Source: Parazoarcus communis (lineage in GTDB: Bacteria > Pseudomonadota > Gammaproteobacteria > Burkholderiales > Rhodocyclaceae). Taken from it: a stretch of 64,000 bases of DNA. The DNA lies in contig NZ_CP022187.1 in NCBI RefSeq assembly GCF_003111645.1, positions 3,534,001 to 3,598,000 of the forward strand, written 5' to 3'. The notes under the pieces are model-generated. The model did no database searches. It was not told the DNA's origin and saw only the letters and a list, made by a program, of their open reading frames with translations. A program made the translations under genes and the position numbers. Within the stretch, counting starts at the first letter, position 1; every line of letters begins with the position of its first letter. Shown in pieces: positions 1 through 9,256 of this stretch.

Positions 1-132
1 ATGGACTTCGTCATGGGCCTGGTCGACCGGGTGGTGGTGATGGAGTTTGGCGAGAAGATCGCCGAAGGCCTGCCCGAAGACGTGCAGAAAGACCCCGCAG
101 TGCTTGAAGCCTATCTGGGTGGGGTGGAGTGA
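1..132 (+). CDS. livG: Branched-chain amino acid ABC transporter ATPase, C-terminal end (LivG-like)
   Basis: This is the last 43 residues of an ABC ATPase whose start lies before the window. The visible text ([15 protein letters not shown], then [10 protein letters not shown]) is the usual end of LivG, the ATPase that works with LivF to drive branched-chain amino acid import at the inner membrane. Its TGA overlaps the ATG of livF, so the two are translationally coupled. Calling it LivG rather than a second LivF rests on gene order and the tail motif; the catalytic motifs are outside the window. Confidence 0.8.
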   Translation: MDFVMGLVDRVVVMEFGEKIAEGLPEDVQKDPAVLEAYLGGVE

Positions 133-935
133 TGGAAACCAACATGGCAAACACACCGAACGACGCGGCAAGCGCGGCGAACACCCCGAAGAACAAGGTG
201 CTCGAGATCCAGGACCTGTGCGTGTCCTACGGCAAGGTCGAGGCGCTCTCCAACGCCAACCTGGTGGTGGGCGAAGGCCAGATCGTGACCGTGATCGGCC
301 CCAACGGCGCGGGCAAGACGACGATGCTGTCGGCCATCATGGGCGTGCTCGGCTCCAGGGGTCAGGTGCAGTTCGACGGCAACATCGAGTCGGTGCCCGA
401 GGTCGAGCGCATGGTCGCGCGCGGCATGAACCTGGTGCCCGAGAAGCGCGAGCTCTTCGGCGAGATGACGGTGGAAGACAACCTCACGCTGGGCGCCTTC
501 CAGCGCTACCGCATGGGGCACCGCGATCAGGCGAAGACGATGGAAGAGGTCTACACCCTGTTCCCGCGCCTGAAAGAAAGAAGAAGCCAGCTCGCCGGCA
601 CCCTGTCGGGCGGCGAGCGCCAGATGCTGGCGGTGGGCCGCGCGCTGATGGCCAAGCCCAAACTGCTGATGCTCGACGAGCCCAGCCTCGGGCTGGCGCC
701 GCTGATCGTGCGCGAGATCTTTCGCATCATCGCCGAGCTGCGCAAGCGCGGGGTGTCGATCCTGCTGGTGGAGCAGAACGCACGGGCCGCGCTGCAGGTG
801 GCCGACTACGCCTACGTGCTCGAGACCGGCGCGATCGCCATGGAAGGGCCTGCCGTGCAGCTGCGCGACGACCCCCGTGTGATCGAGGCCTACCTCGGAC
901 TCGGCGGCAAGCATCAGGCGATGCTGGCCACCTGA
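132..935 (+). CDS. livF: Branched-chain amino acid ABC transporter ATP-binding protein LivF
   Basis: Cytoplasmic ATPase of a HAAT-family importer. Visible motifs are Walker A GPNGAGKTT near residue 56, signature LSGGERQ near 158 and Walker B LLMLDEP near 175. The length of 267 residues is slightly above the usual 235-240 because of a low-complexity N-terminal stretch rich in Asn and Ala. The ATG at 132 overlaps the livG stop; a GTG lies directly before it, and the next ATG at 144 (MANTPN) is also possible. It is the last gene of its operon in this window, so the substrate (branched-chain amino acids, or an aromatic or amide compound as in many Rhodocyclales) cannot be decided from here. Confidence 0.92.
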   Translation: METNMANTPNDAASAANTPKNKVLEIQDLCVSYGKVEALSNANLVVGEGQIVTVIGPNGAGKTTMLSAIMGVLGSRGQVQFDGNIESVPEVERMVARGMNLVPEKRELFGEMTVEDNLTLGAFQRYRMGHRDQAKTMEEVYTLFPRLKERRSQLAGTLSGGERQMLAVGRALMAKPKLLMLDEPSLGLAPLIVREIFRIIAELRKRGVSILLVEQNARAALQVADYAYVLETGAIAMEGPAVQLRDDPRVIEAYLGLGGKHQAMLAT

Positions 936-938
936 AGG

Positions 939-964
939 GGGAGGGCGGCGCCTGCTGCCCTCCC
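939..964 (+). terminator. GC-rich hairpin after livF
   Basis: GGGAGGGCGGC at 939-949 pairs with GCTGCCCTCCC at 954-964 (one G-T wobble) around a 4-base loop, immediately after the livF stop. There is no T-run, so it is a weak or mRNA-stabilising hairpin rather than a classic intrinsic terminator. Confidence 0.4.
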
Positions 965-1040
965 GCCGGTGCCCGGCCGAAGCCACGGGCATTTCACCTA
1001 ACACGTCGTTTGACACGACAGTCGGACAAGGACACAAATC

Positions 1041-1640
1041 ATGGAAGCGCTGCGTATCATCCAGGACGAACATCAGTCGCTGGCGGCCATCCTTCACGCC
1101 ATCCGTCACATGATCAAGGAGATCGGCGAAGGCAAGCTGCAGCCGGACTTCGCCCTGCTGAAGGCCATGGTGCACTATCTCGATGCCTATCCGGAGAAGA
1201 AGCACCACCCCAAGGAAGACCAGTACCTTTTCGCCATCCTCAAGAAGCGCACCAGCGAGGGCGCCGAGGCGATGGCGAGGCTCGAACAGGAGCACGCGGT
1301 GGGTGACGATCGAATCAAGGCGCTCGAGGCCGCACTGCATCAGTACGCAAGTGGCGCGCGCGACGGCTTCGACGCCTTCTCGCAGGCGTTCGAGCGCTTT
1401 GCCGAGTTCTATCGCAATCACATGCTGCTCGAAGAACACGTGATCCTGCCGCTGGTGAAGAAGTACTTCACCGCGGACGACTGGGCCGAGGCAGCGGCAG
1501 GTTTCCGCGAAAACGCCGATCCGATGGCGGGCACCGGCGATCCGGCCACGCACGAAGACTTTCAGCGAATCTTTTCCAGGCTCGTCGCGGCCGCGCCTGC
1601 ACCGATCGGCCTCGGCGGCGGACCCTACAAGGCTGACTGA
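1041..1640 (+). CDS. Hemerythrin HHE domain protein
   Basis: A 199-residue cytoplasmic four-helix protein. The N-terminus MEALRIIQDEHQSL and the later HHPKEDQYLF, EQEHAVG and NHMLLEEHVILP blocks give the spaced His/Glu ligands of a di-iron hemerythrin fold. Relatives bind oxygen or nitric oxide, or help repair iron-sulfur clusters under oxidative stress. It stands alone between livF and the HU gene, with an AAGGA ribosome site before the ATG. No signal peptide is present. The family is secure; the physiological ligand is not known from sequence. Confidence 0.88.
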   Translation: MEALRIIQDEHQSLAAILHAIRHMIKEIGEGKLQPDFALLKAMVHYLDAYPEKKHHPKEDQYLFAILKKRTSEGAEAMARLEQEHAVGDDRIKALEAALHQYASGARDGFDAFSQAFERFAEFYRNHMLLEEHVILPLVKKYFTADDWAEAAAGFRENADPMAGTGDPATHEDFQRIFSRLVAAAPAPIGLGGGPYKAD

Positions 1641-1878
1641 AGGGCCTGTTCCGGCACGCTCGGGGCAGAACACGTTCCACCTTCGTCAGTACTTCGGAGT
1701 ACCATCTGCGGCTGCTCCGGCGGGCGCCGAATGCCATGAGTGTGCCGAATGTCTCAAAGATGACGCTGCATAGTGCTTTCGGGTTGTTACTGACTGCGCC
1801 AGTGCGTGGGACAGTGCTAGAATCCGCCGGTAGATCCAGTATTTCATTCCGTACACACCAATCAAATCGAGGAAAAGC

Positions 1879-2157
1879 ATGAACAAAGGTGAATTCGTCG
1901 AAGCCCTGGCCGACCGTCTGGATGTTTCCCGCGCTCAGGCTGATCGCGCGCTGTCCTCCGTGCTCGACATTGTTGCCGAACAACTCTCCAAGGGCGACAA
2001 GATTGCCTTCACCGGCTTTGGTTCTTTCGAAGTGTCCAAGCGCGCTGCACGCACCGGTCGCAATCCGCAGACCGGCGCAGCCATCGAAATCGCCGCTTCC
2101 AGCGTGCCGAAGTTCACCGCTGGCGCAACGCTGAAGGCCGCCGTAAACGGCAAGTAA
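1879..2157 (+). CDS. hupB: DNA-binding protein HU
   Basis: A 92-residue nucleoid protein of the HU/IHF family that binds and bends DNA without strong sequence preference. It begins MNKGEFVEALADRL and carries the FTGFGSFEV strand and GRNPQTG at the base of the DNA-binding arm. The length is standard. It is monocistronic: a possible -10 (TAGAAT at 1818-1823) lies upstream and a strong terminator follows. IHF subunits are less likely because the arm and the ASSVPKFTAG ending are HU-like. Confidence 0.93.
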   Translation: MNKGEFVEALADRLDVSRAQADRALSSVLDIVAEQLSKGDKIAFTGFGSFEVSKRAARTGRNPQTGAAIEIAASSVPKFTAGATLKAAVNGK

Positions 2158-2179
2158 TATCCGCAGGGTTCGCTGATGA

Positions 2180-2216
2180 GGCGACGACGCACCGTAGTGT
2201 GCTCGTCGCCTTTTTT
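2180..2216 (+). terminator. Intrinsic terminator after hupB
   Basis: The stem GGCGACGA/TCGTCGCC (2180-2187 with 2203-2210) has an inner GCAC/GTGT pairing and is followed by six T residues at 2211-2216. It sits 23 bases after the HU stop codon. Confidence 0.9.
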
Positions 2217-2237
2217 GCATCTTTCGTAAATGAACCT

Positions 2238-2266
2238 TCGACAGCAGGACAGAAAGTCTTTATAAT
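2238..2266 (+). promoter_or_regulatory. Sigma-70 type promoter for the rhlE helicase gene
   Basis: TCGACA at 2238-2243 (5 of 6 to the -35 consensus), a 17-base spacer, then a perfect TATAAT at 2261-2266. It lies between the hupB terminator and the helicase gene, so transcription should start near 2273 and leave a leader of about 330 bases. Confidence 0.75.
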
Positions 2267-2605
2267 CCGCCCCGTTGTGCAATGCAGCAGCAGGGCCTTA
2301 CAAGGTTGAGATGCGGAAATTTTTCCGCCGGACCGGCCCCAGGGACTGTTATCACAGCCCCATCGCCCCCGACCTCCCGCCAGAATCCTCTCGTTCTTCC
2401 GATCGATTGGCATCGCGACAACCGGTTGGTGCCGATGCGCGGTCTTCAGGCTTGCCTGATGACCGGCCCACGCCCATCGCGCGCTTGTCGCCCGACGCTC
2501 CGGAACTGCCTACCCGCAGTTGCGTGGCGGCGCGATGCCTTGTGGTCCGAATTTTCGGATCCGAATCCGTCTGGCCACAAGCCAGCCAGCAATACAGGAA
2601 GAATC
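2267..2605 (+). other. Long 5' leader of the rhlE mRNA
   Basis: About 330 bases between the predicted start of transcription and the helicase ATG. The helicase reading frame stays open upstream to 2282, but the translated text there (PSRACRPTLRN and so on) is not helicase-like and no good internal start was seen. Long leaders are common on cold-shock and autoregulated DEAD-box helicase mRNAs. I could not assign a known RNA family. Confidence 0.5.
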
Positions 2606-3949
2606 ATGACATTTCAGAGCCTCGGCCTCGCCGACGAACTCATCAAAGCCGTTGAGCAAACCGGTTACACCATCCCGACCCCGGTGCAGATGCAGGCCAT
2701 TCCCGCCGCCATCTCCGGTTCGGACCTCCTGGTGTCCAGCCACACCGGTAGCGGCAAGACCGCAGCCTTCACGCTGCCGTCGCTGCACAAGCTCATCGAC
2801 CGTCGTCCGGCGCCTGGTGCAGGTCCGCGCGTTCTGGTGCTGACGCCCACTCGCGAACTTGCCCAGCAGGTCGAGAAAGCGGTGCAGACCTACGGCAAGG
2901 CACTGCGCTGGCTCAACACCGCCTGCCTCGTTGGTGGCGCGCCCTTCTTTGCCCAGGTCAAGCAACTGCAGCGTCCGGTTGACGTTGTCGTCGCCACGCC
3001 GGGCCGTCTGCTCGATCACCTGAACCGTCGCAAGATCAAGCTCTCCGACGTTGAAGTGCTGATCCTCGACGAAGCCGACCGCATGCTCGACATGGGCTTC
3101 GCCGAAGACATCGACGCTATCGTTGCAGCAACCCCGGCCCAGCGCCAGACCCTGCTGTTCTCGGCAACGCTTGATGGCGTGGTCGGTCGCATGGCCGAGC
3201 GCATGACGCGCAACCCGCAGCGCATCGAGATCGAAGTCGCCAAGGAAGACCGCGGCCAGATCGAGCAGCGCCTGATGTTCGCCGATGACATGGGTCACAA
3301 GAGCCGTCTGCTCGAGGCCCTGCTGGGTCACGACGGCCTGCAGCAGGCCGTGGTGTTTACCGCGACCAAGCGCAGCGCCGACGAGCTGTCGCTGAGCCTC
3401 CAGGAAAAGGGCTTCTCGGCCGCAGCGCTGCATGGCGACATGCACCAGACCCAGCGTAACCGTACCCTCGACCGTCTGCGCCAGGGCCGCATCGGCGTGC
3501 TGGTCGCAACCGACGTTGCCGCGCGCGGTATCGACGTTGCCGGCATCAGCCACGTGATCAACTTCGATCCCCCGCGTCAGGCAGAAGACTATGTGCACCG
3601 TATCGGCCGTACCGGTCGTGCCGGTCGTGACGGTATCGCGATCACCCTGTCGGGCCCGCGTGAAACCGGCCTGATCCGTGCGATCGAGCGCTTCACCGGT
3701 GACCGTCTTGAAGTGCACACCATTCCCGGCATGGAGCCGTCGCCGCGCAAGCCTTCGGGCCCGCGTCCGGCAGGTGCAGGCAATGGTCGTCGCTTCGGTA
3801 ATGGCGGTGGCTACGGCCGTCCGGCAGCCGGCAACGGCGAACGCCGTGGCTCGGGTGGTGGCGGCGGTTTTGGTGGCCGCGACGGTCATCCGTCGAGCCG
3901 CAGCGAGCGCAGCCATGGCGATCGCCGTGACCGCACTTCGCGCGGCTAA
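2606..3949 (+). CDS. rhlE: DEAD-box ATP-dependent RNA helicase, RhlE family
   Basis: A 447-residue RNA helicase for RNA remodelling in ribosome assembly or mRNA decay. Motifs in order: Q motif YTIPTPVQ (21-28), motif I TGSGKT (47-52), PTRELAQQV, DEAD (155-158), SAT in LLFSATL, and motif VI HRIGRTGRAG. A basic, Gly/Arg-rich tail of about 80 residues follows the core, as in RhlE proteins. The ATG at 2606 was chosen because the Q motif starts 20 residues later and the upstream in-frame sequence is not conserved-looking. The gene is monocistronic, with its own promoter and a bidirectional terminator. Confidence 0.93.
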   Translation: MTFQSLGLADELIKAVEQTGYTIPTPVQMQAIPAAISGSDLLVSSHTGSGKTAAFTLPSLHKLIDRRPAPGAGPRVLVLTPTRELAQQVEKAVQTYGKALRWLNTACLVGGAPFFAQVKQLQRPVDVVVATPGRLLDHLNRRKIKLSDVEVLILDEADRMLDMGFAEDIDAIVAATPAQRQTLLFSATLDGVVGRMAERMTRNPQRIEIEVAKEDRGQIEQRLMFADDMGHKSRLLEALLGHDGLQQAVVFTATKRSADELSLSLQEKGFSAAALHGDMHQTQRNRTLDRLRQGRIGVLVATDVAARGIDVAGISHVINFDPPRQAEDYVHRIGRTGRAGRDGIAITLSGPRETGLIRAIERFTGDRLEVHTIPGMEPSPRKPSGPRPAGAGNGRRFGNGGGYGRPAAGNGERRGSGGGGGFGGRDGHPSSRSERSHGDRRDRTSRG

Positions 3950-3972
3950 GCCTACAGGGCTGCAGCAGACGT

Positions 3973-4002
3973 AAAAAATCCCGCTTCGGCGGGATTTTTT
4001 TT
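3973..4002. terminator. Bidirectional intrinsic terminator between rhlE and nusB
   Basis: An A-run, the stem ATCCCGC/GCGGGAT with a TTCG tetraloop, then an eight-base T-run. With A residues on one side and T on the other, it serves both the plus-strand rhlE and the minus-strand rib-nusB transcripts. Confidence 0.93.
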
Positions 4003-4058
4003 GCCTGGTAAGGCGCGGCGCAGGTCGCCCTGCGCCCGCGCGGCGGGCGCCGGTCGCG

Positions 4059-4505
4059 TCAGCCCTTGGCTGCGCGTGCGGCTTCGACTTCTTCCGGGCG
4101 GATGTTGGCAGCGAGCTTGTCGAGCACGCCGTTGACGAAGCGATGGCCGTCGGTGCCGCCAAAGCCCTTGGCCAGTTCGATGGCTTCGTTGATTACCACG
4201 CGGTAGGGCGTTTCGAGGTTGTGCCGCAGTTCGTGTGCGCCCATCAGCAGGATGGCGTGCTCGATCGGCGACAGTTCATTCACCGGGCGGTGGATCAGCT
4301 TTGCGAACGAGGCCTGCAGCGACTCGACGTTCTCGAGGGTGCCGTGCAGCAGGCTGACGAAGAGTTCGCGGTCGACCTTGTCGAGATTCTCGGTGTCGGC
4401 CTCGAGGTGCTTCTGCACCGAGGTCATCGAGTTTCCCGACAGCAGCCACTGGTACACGCCTTGCAGTGCAAGCTCGCGTGCGCGACGACGGGCCATCTTG
4501 CTCAT
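4059..4505 (-). CDS. nusB: Transcription antitermination factor NusB
   Basis: A 148-residue RNA-binding protein that joins NusE (S10) on boxA to prevent premature termination of rRNA transcription. The all-helical NusB pattern is clear: [17 protein letters not shown] at the start and, near the C-terminus, [16 protein letters not shown] and [12 protein letters not shown]. It overlaps the ribH stop by 4 bases (ATGA) and is the last gene of the rib-nusB unit, a very common proteobacterial arrangement. Confidence 0.96.
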   Translation of the reverse strand: MSKMARRRARELALQGVYQWLLSGNSMTSVQKHLEADTENLDKVDRELFVSLLHGTLENVESLQASFAKLIHRPVNELSPIEHAILLMGAHELRHNLETPYRVVINEAIELAKGFGGTDGHRFVNGVLDKLAANIRPEEVEAARAAKG

Positions 4506-4972
4506 GGCAGTACCTTCATCAGATTGGCCATCTCGACTGCCGCACGGGCGCAGTCGCTGCCCTTTTCGTGCGTACGGGCGATGGCCTGGTCGTCGTCCTC
4601 GGTGGTGAGCACGCCGTTGGCGATCGGGATGCCGGCGTCGAGGCCGACACGGGTGATGGCGGCGCCCATCTCGTTCGAAACCAGTTCGAAGTGGTAGGTT
4701 TCACCACGGATCACCGCGCCGAGCGCGATCAGGGCGTCGAACTTGCCGCTGCTGGCGAGTTTCTGCAGCACCAGCGGGATTTCGAGTGCGCCGGGAACGG
4801 TGGCGATGCGGATCAGATCGGGTGCGACGCCAAGCTCGAGCAGCTCTGCGGTACAGGCCGACAGCAGGCCTTCGCAAACGTCCTGATTGAAACGGCTCAT
4901 GACGACTGCGATACGCAGGCCCTTGCCGTTCAGGTCGCTTTCGTACTCATGGATGTTTTCGTAACGTGGCAT
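4502..4972 (-). CDS. ribH: 6,7-dimethyl-8-ribityllumazine synthase
   Basis: A 156-residue lumazine synthase that condenses 3,4-dihydroxy-2-butanone 4-phosphate with the ribitylamino-pyrimidine in the penultimate riboflavin step. It shows the substrate-binding [12 protein letters not shown], the [11 protein letters not shown] block and the [14 protein letters not shown] motif with the catalytic His. It lies 102 bases after the RibB-type gene and overlaps nusB. Confidence 0.96.
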   Translation of the reverse strand: MPRYENIHEYESDLNGKGLRIAVVMSRFNQDVCEGLLSACTAELLELGVAPDLIRIATVPGALEIPLVLQKLASSGKFDALIALGAVIRGETYHFELVSNEMGAAITRVGLDAGIPIANGVLTTEDDDQAIARTHEKGSDCARAAVEMANLMKVLP

Positions 4973-5074
4973 GGTTTCGATTCAATATTAGGTTGGTTTG
5001 TGGGCGGTGCCACGCATGGCACCCCGCGCAGGTGAAGGGTCAGGGCGCAGGTGCGCTGACCGCTTCGCTTGCGC

Positions 5075-6163
5075 TCAGTCCTGGTCGACGAAACCCGTGA
5101 TCTCGAGGCCGAAGCCGGTCATGCTCGGAATCTTGCGCGGGTTCGATAGCAGCCGCATCTTGCCGACATTGAGCGCACGCAGAATCTGCGCGCCCACGCC
5201 GAACAGGCGGGCATCCCATTTCACCGGACGGTCCGCGGTACCGGTCAGGCCCGCCAGCAGTTCGCGACCGGACTGGGGGCGGTAAAGCAGCACGATCACG
5301 CCGGCGTCGGCCGCAGCAAGCCGTGCCAGCGAGTGATTGACCGGGAAGCTGTGACGATTGCTTTCGGGGTCGAGAAAGTCCACGACCGAGATCGGCTCGT
5401 GCACCCGCACCAGGGTCTCGTTCTCGGGACGGATGTCACCGCGCGACAGGGCGAAATGCACGTCGCCGGAGGTCTTGTCCTCGAAGGCGGAGAGCAGGAA
5501 GGTGCCGTGCGCGGTCTCGACTTCCTTCTCGGTGACTTTTTCCACCAGGTGCTCGTTTGCTGCGCGGTACTCGATCAGGTCGCGGATGGCACCGATCTTG
5601 AGACCGTGCTCCTTGGCGAACTCGATCAGGTCCGGCAGGCGGGCCATGGTGCCGTCGTCCTTGAGGATCTCGCAGATCACCGATGCGGGTTCGACGCCCG
5701 CGAGGTGGGCGAGGTCGCAGCCGGCTTCGGTGTGGCCGGCACGGATGAGCACGCCGCCCTTCTGGGCGGTGAGCGGGAAGATGTGGCCCGGCATCACGAT
5801 ATCGTCCGGCGTGGCATGGCGGGCCACGGCGACCTGCACGGTGCGGGCGCGGTCATGGGCCGAAATGCCGGTGGTGACGCCGGTGGCGGCTTCGATCGAG
5901 GTGGTGAAGGCGGTGCCGTGCGGGGTGCGGTTGTCGCGCACCATCTGCTGCAGGCCGAGCTGGCGGCAGCGCTCTTCGGTGAGGGTGAGGCAGATCAGGC
6001 CACGACCGAAACGGGCCATGAAGTTGATGGCCTCGGGGGTGACGAACTCGGCTGCCATCACGAGGTCACCCTCGTTCTCGCGGTCCTCTTCGTCGACCAG
6101 GATCACCATCCGGCCGGCCTTGATCTCGGCGATGATGTCGGAAATCGGAGCGAGTGCGCTCAT
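5075..6163 (-). CDS. ribBA: 3,4-dihydroxy-2-butanone 4-phosphate synthase with degenerate GTP cyclohydrolase II domain (RibBX type)
   Basis: A 362-residue fusion. The N-terminal half (about 1-200) is Rib[18 protein letters not shown] holds the acidic metal ligands, with [10 protein letters not shown] and [13 protein letters not shown] following; it makes DHBP from ribulose 5-phosphate. The C-terminal half has the RibA fold position but lacks the Cys-x10-Cys-x-Cys zinc site and the rest of the GTP cyclohydrolase II active site, so GTP ring opening must be encoded elsewhere. The ATG at 6163 is used because RibB homology begins there ([11 protein letters not shown]). It lies 19 bases after ribE. 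No FMN riboswitch was seen. Confidence 0.92.
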   Translation of the reverse strand: MSALAPISDIIAEIKAGRMVILVDEEDRENEGDLVMAAEFVTPEAINFMARFGRGLICLTLTEERCRQLGLQQMVRDNRTPHGTAFTTSIEAATGVTTGISAHDRARTVQVAVARHATPDDIVMPGHIFPLTAQKGGVLIRAGHTEAGCDLAHLAGVEPASVICEILKDDGTMARLPDLIEFAKEHGLKIGAIRDLIEYRAANEHLVEKVTEKEVETAHGTFLLSAFEDKTSGDVHFALSRGDIRPENETLVRVHEPISVVDFLDPESNRHSFPVNHSLARLAAADAGVIVLLYRPQSGRELLAGLTGTADRPVKWDARLFGVGAQILRALNVGKMRLLSNPRKIPSMTGFGLEITGFVDQD

Positions 6164-6182
6164 GTTGGGGTCCTTTCCAGTG

Positions 6183-6800
6183 TCAGGCTTGTTGCGCCTG
6201 CTCTTCTTCGGTGCGCCAGGCGAGCATGCGCTCGACGTAGCGGGCAATGAGGTCGATTTCCAGATTGACCCGGCTTCCGGCCTTCAGGTGCTTGAGGTTG
6301 GTCACCTCGACCGTGTGCGGAATCAGGTTGATCGAGAAATCACGATGTTCGACCCGGTTGACGGTCAGGCTGACGCCATTGACCGTGATCGAGCCCTTTT
6401 TGGCGATGTAGCCGGCAATCGCAGCCGGCGCGCGGATCACGAGCTCGTGGCTTTCGCCGACCGGCTCGAACTTCACCACTTCGCCCACGCCATCGACGTG
6501 GCCGGTTACCAGGTGACCGCCAAGGCGGTCGGCCATGCGCAGCGCCTTCTCCAGGTTCACCTCGCCACCGGCCTGATCCAGCCCCACGGTGCAGTTCAGC
6601 GTCTCGCGCGAAACGTCGAACTTCACCTTGGCGCCATCGCGCGCGATTACGGTGAGGCACACGCCACTGTTGGCGATGCTGTCACCGACAATCACGTCTT
6701 CCAGGTCGAGTCCGCGGGTGTCTACGGTCAGCCGCACGCCGTCAGCGAGGGCTTCGATGTGTTCAATGCGGCCGACTGCCGCGACGATGCCTGAGAACAT
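6183..6800 (-). CDS. ribE: Riboflavin synthase, alpha subunit
   Basis: A 205-residue enzyme that dismutates two 6,7-dimethyl-8-ribityllumazine molecules to riboflavin. It shows the invariant N-terminus MFSGIV and the two lumazine-binding repeats: NSGVCLTV with [13 protein letters not shown], then INGVSLTV-like NGVSLTV with PHTVEVTNL. It is the first gene of the ribE-ribBX-ribH-nusB unit on the minus strand. ribD is not next to it in this window. Confidence 0.95.
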   Translation of the reverse strand: MFSGIVAAVGRIEHIEALADGVRLTVDTRGLDLEDVIVGDSIANSGVCLTVIARDGAKVKFDVSRETLNCTVGLDQAGGEVNLEKALRMADRLGGHLVTGHVDGVGEVVKFEPVGESHELVIRAPAAIAGYIAKKGSITVNGVSLTVNRVEHRDFSINLIPHTVEVTNLKHLKAGSRVNLEIDLIARYVERMLAWRTEEEQAQQA

Positions 6801-6974
6801 GAAGGGACTGAAGGAAAAGGAGAAAAGCGGGATTGTAGGCGAAACCGGCGGCTTCGGCGCGATTCAGACTGCCCTTTGCCACCCGGGAGCTGCCCGTCAA
6901 GGCCTTCCGGCAGCGGAATGCCGGGCGTTCGCCGGCCCCCGTTCGCGCCTGCAGAAACGGCTTGTGCAGGGGCA

Positions 6975-8795
6975 TCAGCGGGCGCGGTCGAGCACTTCGG
7001 CAAACGCCTGTGCCGGCATGAATCCGACCACACGCAGGCCATCACGCTCCTTGCCTGCGGGATCGAAAAAGATGATGCCGGGAGGGCCGAACAGGCCGAA
7101 GCGCTTGAGCAGCGCCTTGTGTTCGTCGTTGTTGTCGGTGACGTCGGCCTTGAGCAGCAGCATCTGGCTCATGCGTCCGGCCACCTGCGGGTCGGAGAAG
7201 GTGTAGCGCTCCATCTCCTTGCACGAGACGCACCAGTCGGCGTAGAAGTCGAGCATCACCGGACGGTCTGTGGCGGCAAGGCGGGCGTCGAGTTCGGCAA
7301 TCGACCCGACCTTCTCGAAGGCCGGTGCGGGGTTGGTGGCGGCGGCTTCGGCGCGGAGGACGGCCAGCGGCTGCAGCGGATCGCGCGAACCCGCCATGGC
7401 GCCCACCAGCATGGCAGCGCCACTGATCAGCAGCATCACGCCCACGCCCTTCCAGAAGCGCTGCCAGCCCTTGGCGCCGGGCGGCAGGGGGTCGATGGCG
7501 TGCAGGAAAATGCCCGAGAACAGGAGCAGTGCGGCCCACGCAAGCATGCTGGCCAGTGCGGGCAGCACCGGCATCAGCATCCACACCGCAACCGCCAGCA
7601 GGAGTACGCCGAAGGCCTTCTTGACGCCTTCCATCCAGGGCCCCGTCCTGGGCAGGACCGAACGTGCAGCGAGACCCACGGCGAGGAGCGGCATGCCCAT
7701 GCCGAGCGCCATCACGAACAGCGCGCCGCCGCCGAGCACCGCATCGCCCGTCTGCGCGATGTAGAGCAGGGCTCCGGCCAGCGGTGCGGCGACGCAGGGG
7801 CCGACGATCAGTGCCGAGAGTACGCCCATCACCGCCACCCCACCGAGGTGGCCACCCTTGTTGTGACTGGCGGTATCGGCCAGCTTGCTCTGCAGCGACG
7901 ATGGCAGTTGCAGTTCGTAGAAGCCGAACATGGACAGCGACAGCGCAACGAACACCAGCGCAAAGCTCGACAGCACCCAGACGTTCTGCAGCGCGGCCGA
8001 CAGCAATGTGCCGGTAAGGCCGGCGGCCACGCCGGCAGCGGCATAGGTGACGGCCATGCCCAGCACGTAGGCGAGCGAAAGCATGAAGGCGCGGCCGCGC
8101 GAGATGTGGTGACCGTGACCGACGATGATGCCCGACAGGATGGGGATCATCGGGAAGGTGCAGGGGGTGAAGGCCAGCAGCAGCCCAAAGCCGAAGAAGC
8201 TCGCCAGCACCAGCGGGATGCTTGCATTCCTGAGCAGGCCGGCGATGCGGCCGCTCTCGTCGCCGCTGACCGCAGGTGCTGCGCCGGATGTCGTTGCGGC
8301 CAGTGTCGACGCTGCCTTCGGCGCCTGGTCGAGCGCACGCTGCAGCAGGCTGTTGCCGGCCGGTGCCGCGCTTGTGGTGAGGTCGATGTCGGCTGATTGC
8401 GGGGTGGGCGGATAGCAGATGCCGCCGTCCCAGCAGCCCTGGCTGCTGACATGCAGTACGAAGCGCTCGACGTCGGCCGGCGCGGTGACCGGCAGCAGGA
8501 TGCGCAGCTCACCGCGATAGGTTTCGACTTCGCCGAAAAACTCGTCCTGCTTGATCTTGCCGGGCGGGCGGTCGGGTTCGCCCAGCACCACGCTCGCGGG
8601 CTCGGCGTCGAAACGGAACTTGCTGCCGTACAGGTAATAGTCGGGCGCCACGTCGAACACGACCTCGACCGTTTGCCGGTCGAGCGCACGGGCCGTCATC
8701 GCAAAGGCCTTTTCCGGCTCGATGGGGTCGGCCGCCTGGCCGGGCAGGGAAAACAGGCTCGCCAGCAGGGCGAGCAGGATCAGCAGACGTTGCAT
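6975..8795 (-). CDS. dsbD: Thiol:disulfide interchange protein DsbD
   Basis: A 606-residue inner-membrane protein that passes electrons from cytoplasmic thioredoxin to periplasmic DsbC/DsbG and cytochrome c maturation. A signal peptide (LLILLALLASLF) leads into the alpha domain with the Cys pair in SQGCWDGGICYPP. The beta domain of about eight membrane helices has the redox Cys in TPCTFPM and GPCVAAP. The C-terminal thioredoxin-like gamma domain carries WCVSC. All three Cys pairs are present and the length is standard. It starts 15 bases after cutA and is probably cotranscribed with it; dsbD follows cutA in many betaproteobacteria. Confidence 0.95.
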   Translation of the reverse strand: MQRLLILLALLASLFSLPGQAADPIEPEKAFAMTARALDRQTVEVVFDVAPDYYLYGSKFRFDAEPASVVLGEPDRPPGKIKQDEFFGEVETYRGELRILLPVTAPADVERFVLHVSSQGCWDGGICYPPTPQSADIDLTTSAAPAGNSLLQRALDQAPKAASTLAATTSGAAPAVSGDESGRIAGLLRNASIPLVLASFFGFGLLLAFTPCTFPMIPILSGIIVGHGHHISRGRAFMLSLAYVLGMAVTYAAAGVAAGLTGTLLSAALQNVWVLSSFALVFVALSLSMFGFYELQLPSSLQSKLADTASHNKGGHLGGVAVMGVLSALIVGPCVAAPLAGALLYIAQTGDAVLGGGALFVMALGMGMPLLAVGLAARSVLPRTGPWMEGVKKAFGVLLLAVAVWMLMPVLPALASMLAWAALLLFSGIFLHAIDPLPPGAKGWQRFWKGVGVMLLISGAAMLVGAMAGSRDPLQPLAVLRAEAAATNPAPAFEKVGSIAELDARLAATDRPVMLDFYADWCVSCKEMERYTFSDPQVAGRMSQMLLLKADVTDNNDEHKALLKRFGLFGPPGIIFFDPAGKERDGLRVVGFMPAQAFAEVLDRAR

Positions 8796-8810
8796 CGTGT
8801 TCTTTTCGTG

Positions 8811-9146
8811 TCAGGAGGCGGGTGCGTCGGGCGCGGTTTCGTTCTCGATCCAGCCGAGGTAGGCGGCGAGGCCAAGCTCGATAGGGACTGCAACAATCTC
8901 GGGAAGTTCGTAAGGGTGCGCTTCAAGGATTGCCGCCTCGAGCGCGGCGTAGCGCGCGGCAGTGGTCTTGATCAGCATCGGCACCTCGGTGCTGCGCTCG
9001 GTTTCGCCCCGCCAGCGATACACCGATGTGCAGGGGGCAAGGATGTTGACGCAGGCGGCCAGGCGCCGGGCGACCAGGTGGCCGGCGAGCGCATCGGCCG
9101 CAGGCTGGTCGGGCAGGTTGGTGAGGACGATCAGGTTCGGAGTCAT
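8811..9146 (-). CDS. cutA: Divalent-cation tolerance protein CutA
   Basis: A 111-residue trimeric protein of the CutA1 family, historically linked to copper tolerance. The core motif ARRLAACVNILAP, then YRWRGE and HPYELPEIVAVPIE, are diagnostic. It is the gene before dsbD, with a 15-base gap. The exact role in the cell remains unsettled for the family. Confidence 0.93.
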   Translation of the reverse strand: MTPNLIVLTNLPDQPAADALAGHLVARRLAACVNILAPCTSVYRWRGETERSTEVPMLIKTTAARYAALEAAILEAHPYELPEIVAVPIELGLAAYLGWIENETAPDAPAS

Positions 9147-9256
9147 GGCGTGGATCGTGCGGGAGCGTGAGCGTGAGCGCCATTATCGCGGAGTCGCGAC
9201 GATCGCGGCTTGCCTTCAGTCAATTCGGCCGCGACCGCGTCCCGCCGCTGCGCGGG

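Noticed and set aside
6801-6974. FMN riboswitch before ribE
   Set aside because: None of the conserved RFN-element blocks could be seen; the region is short and mostly simple G/A-rich leader.
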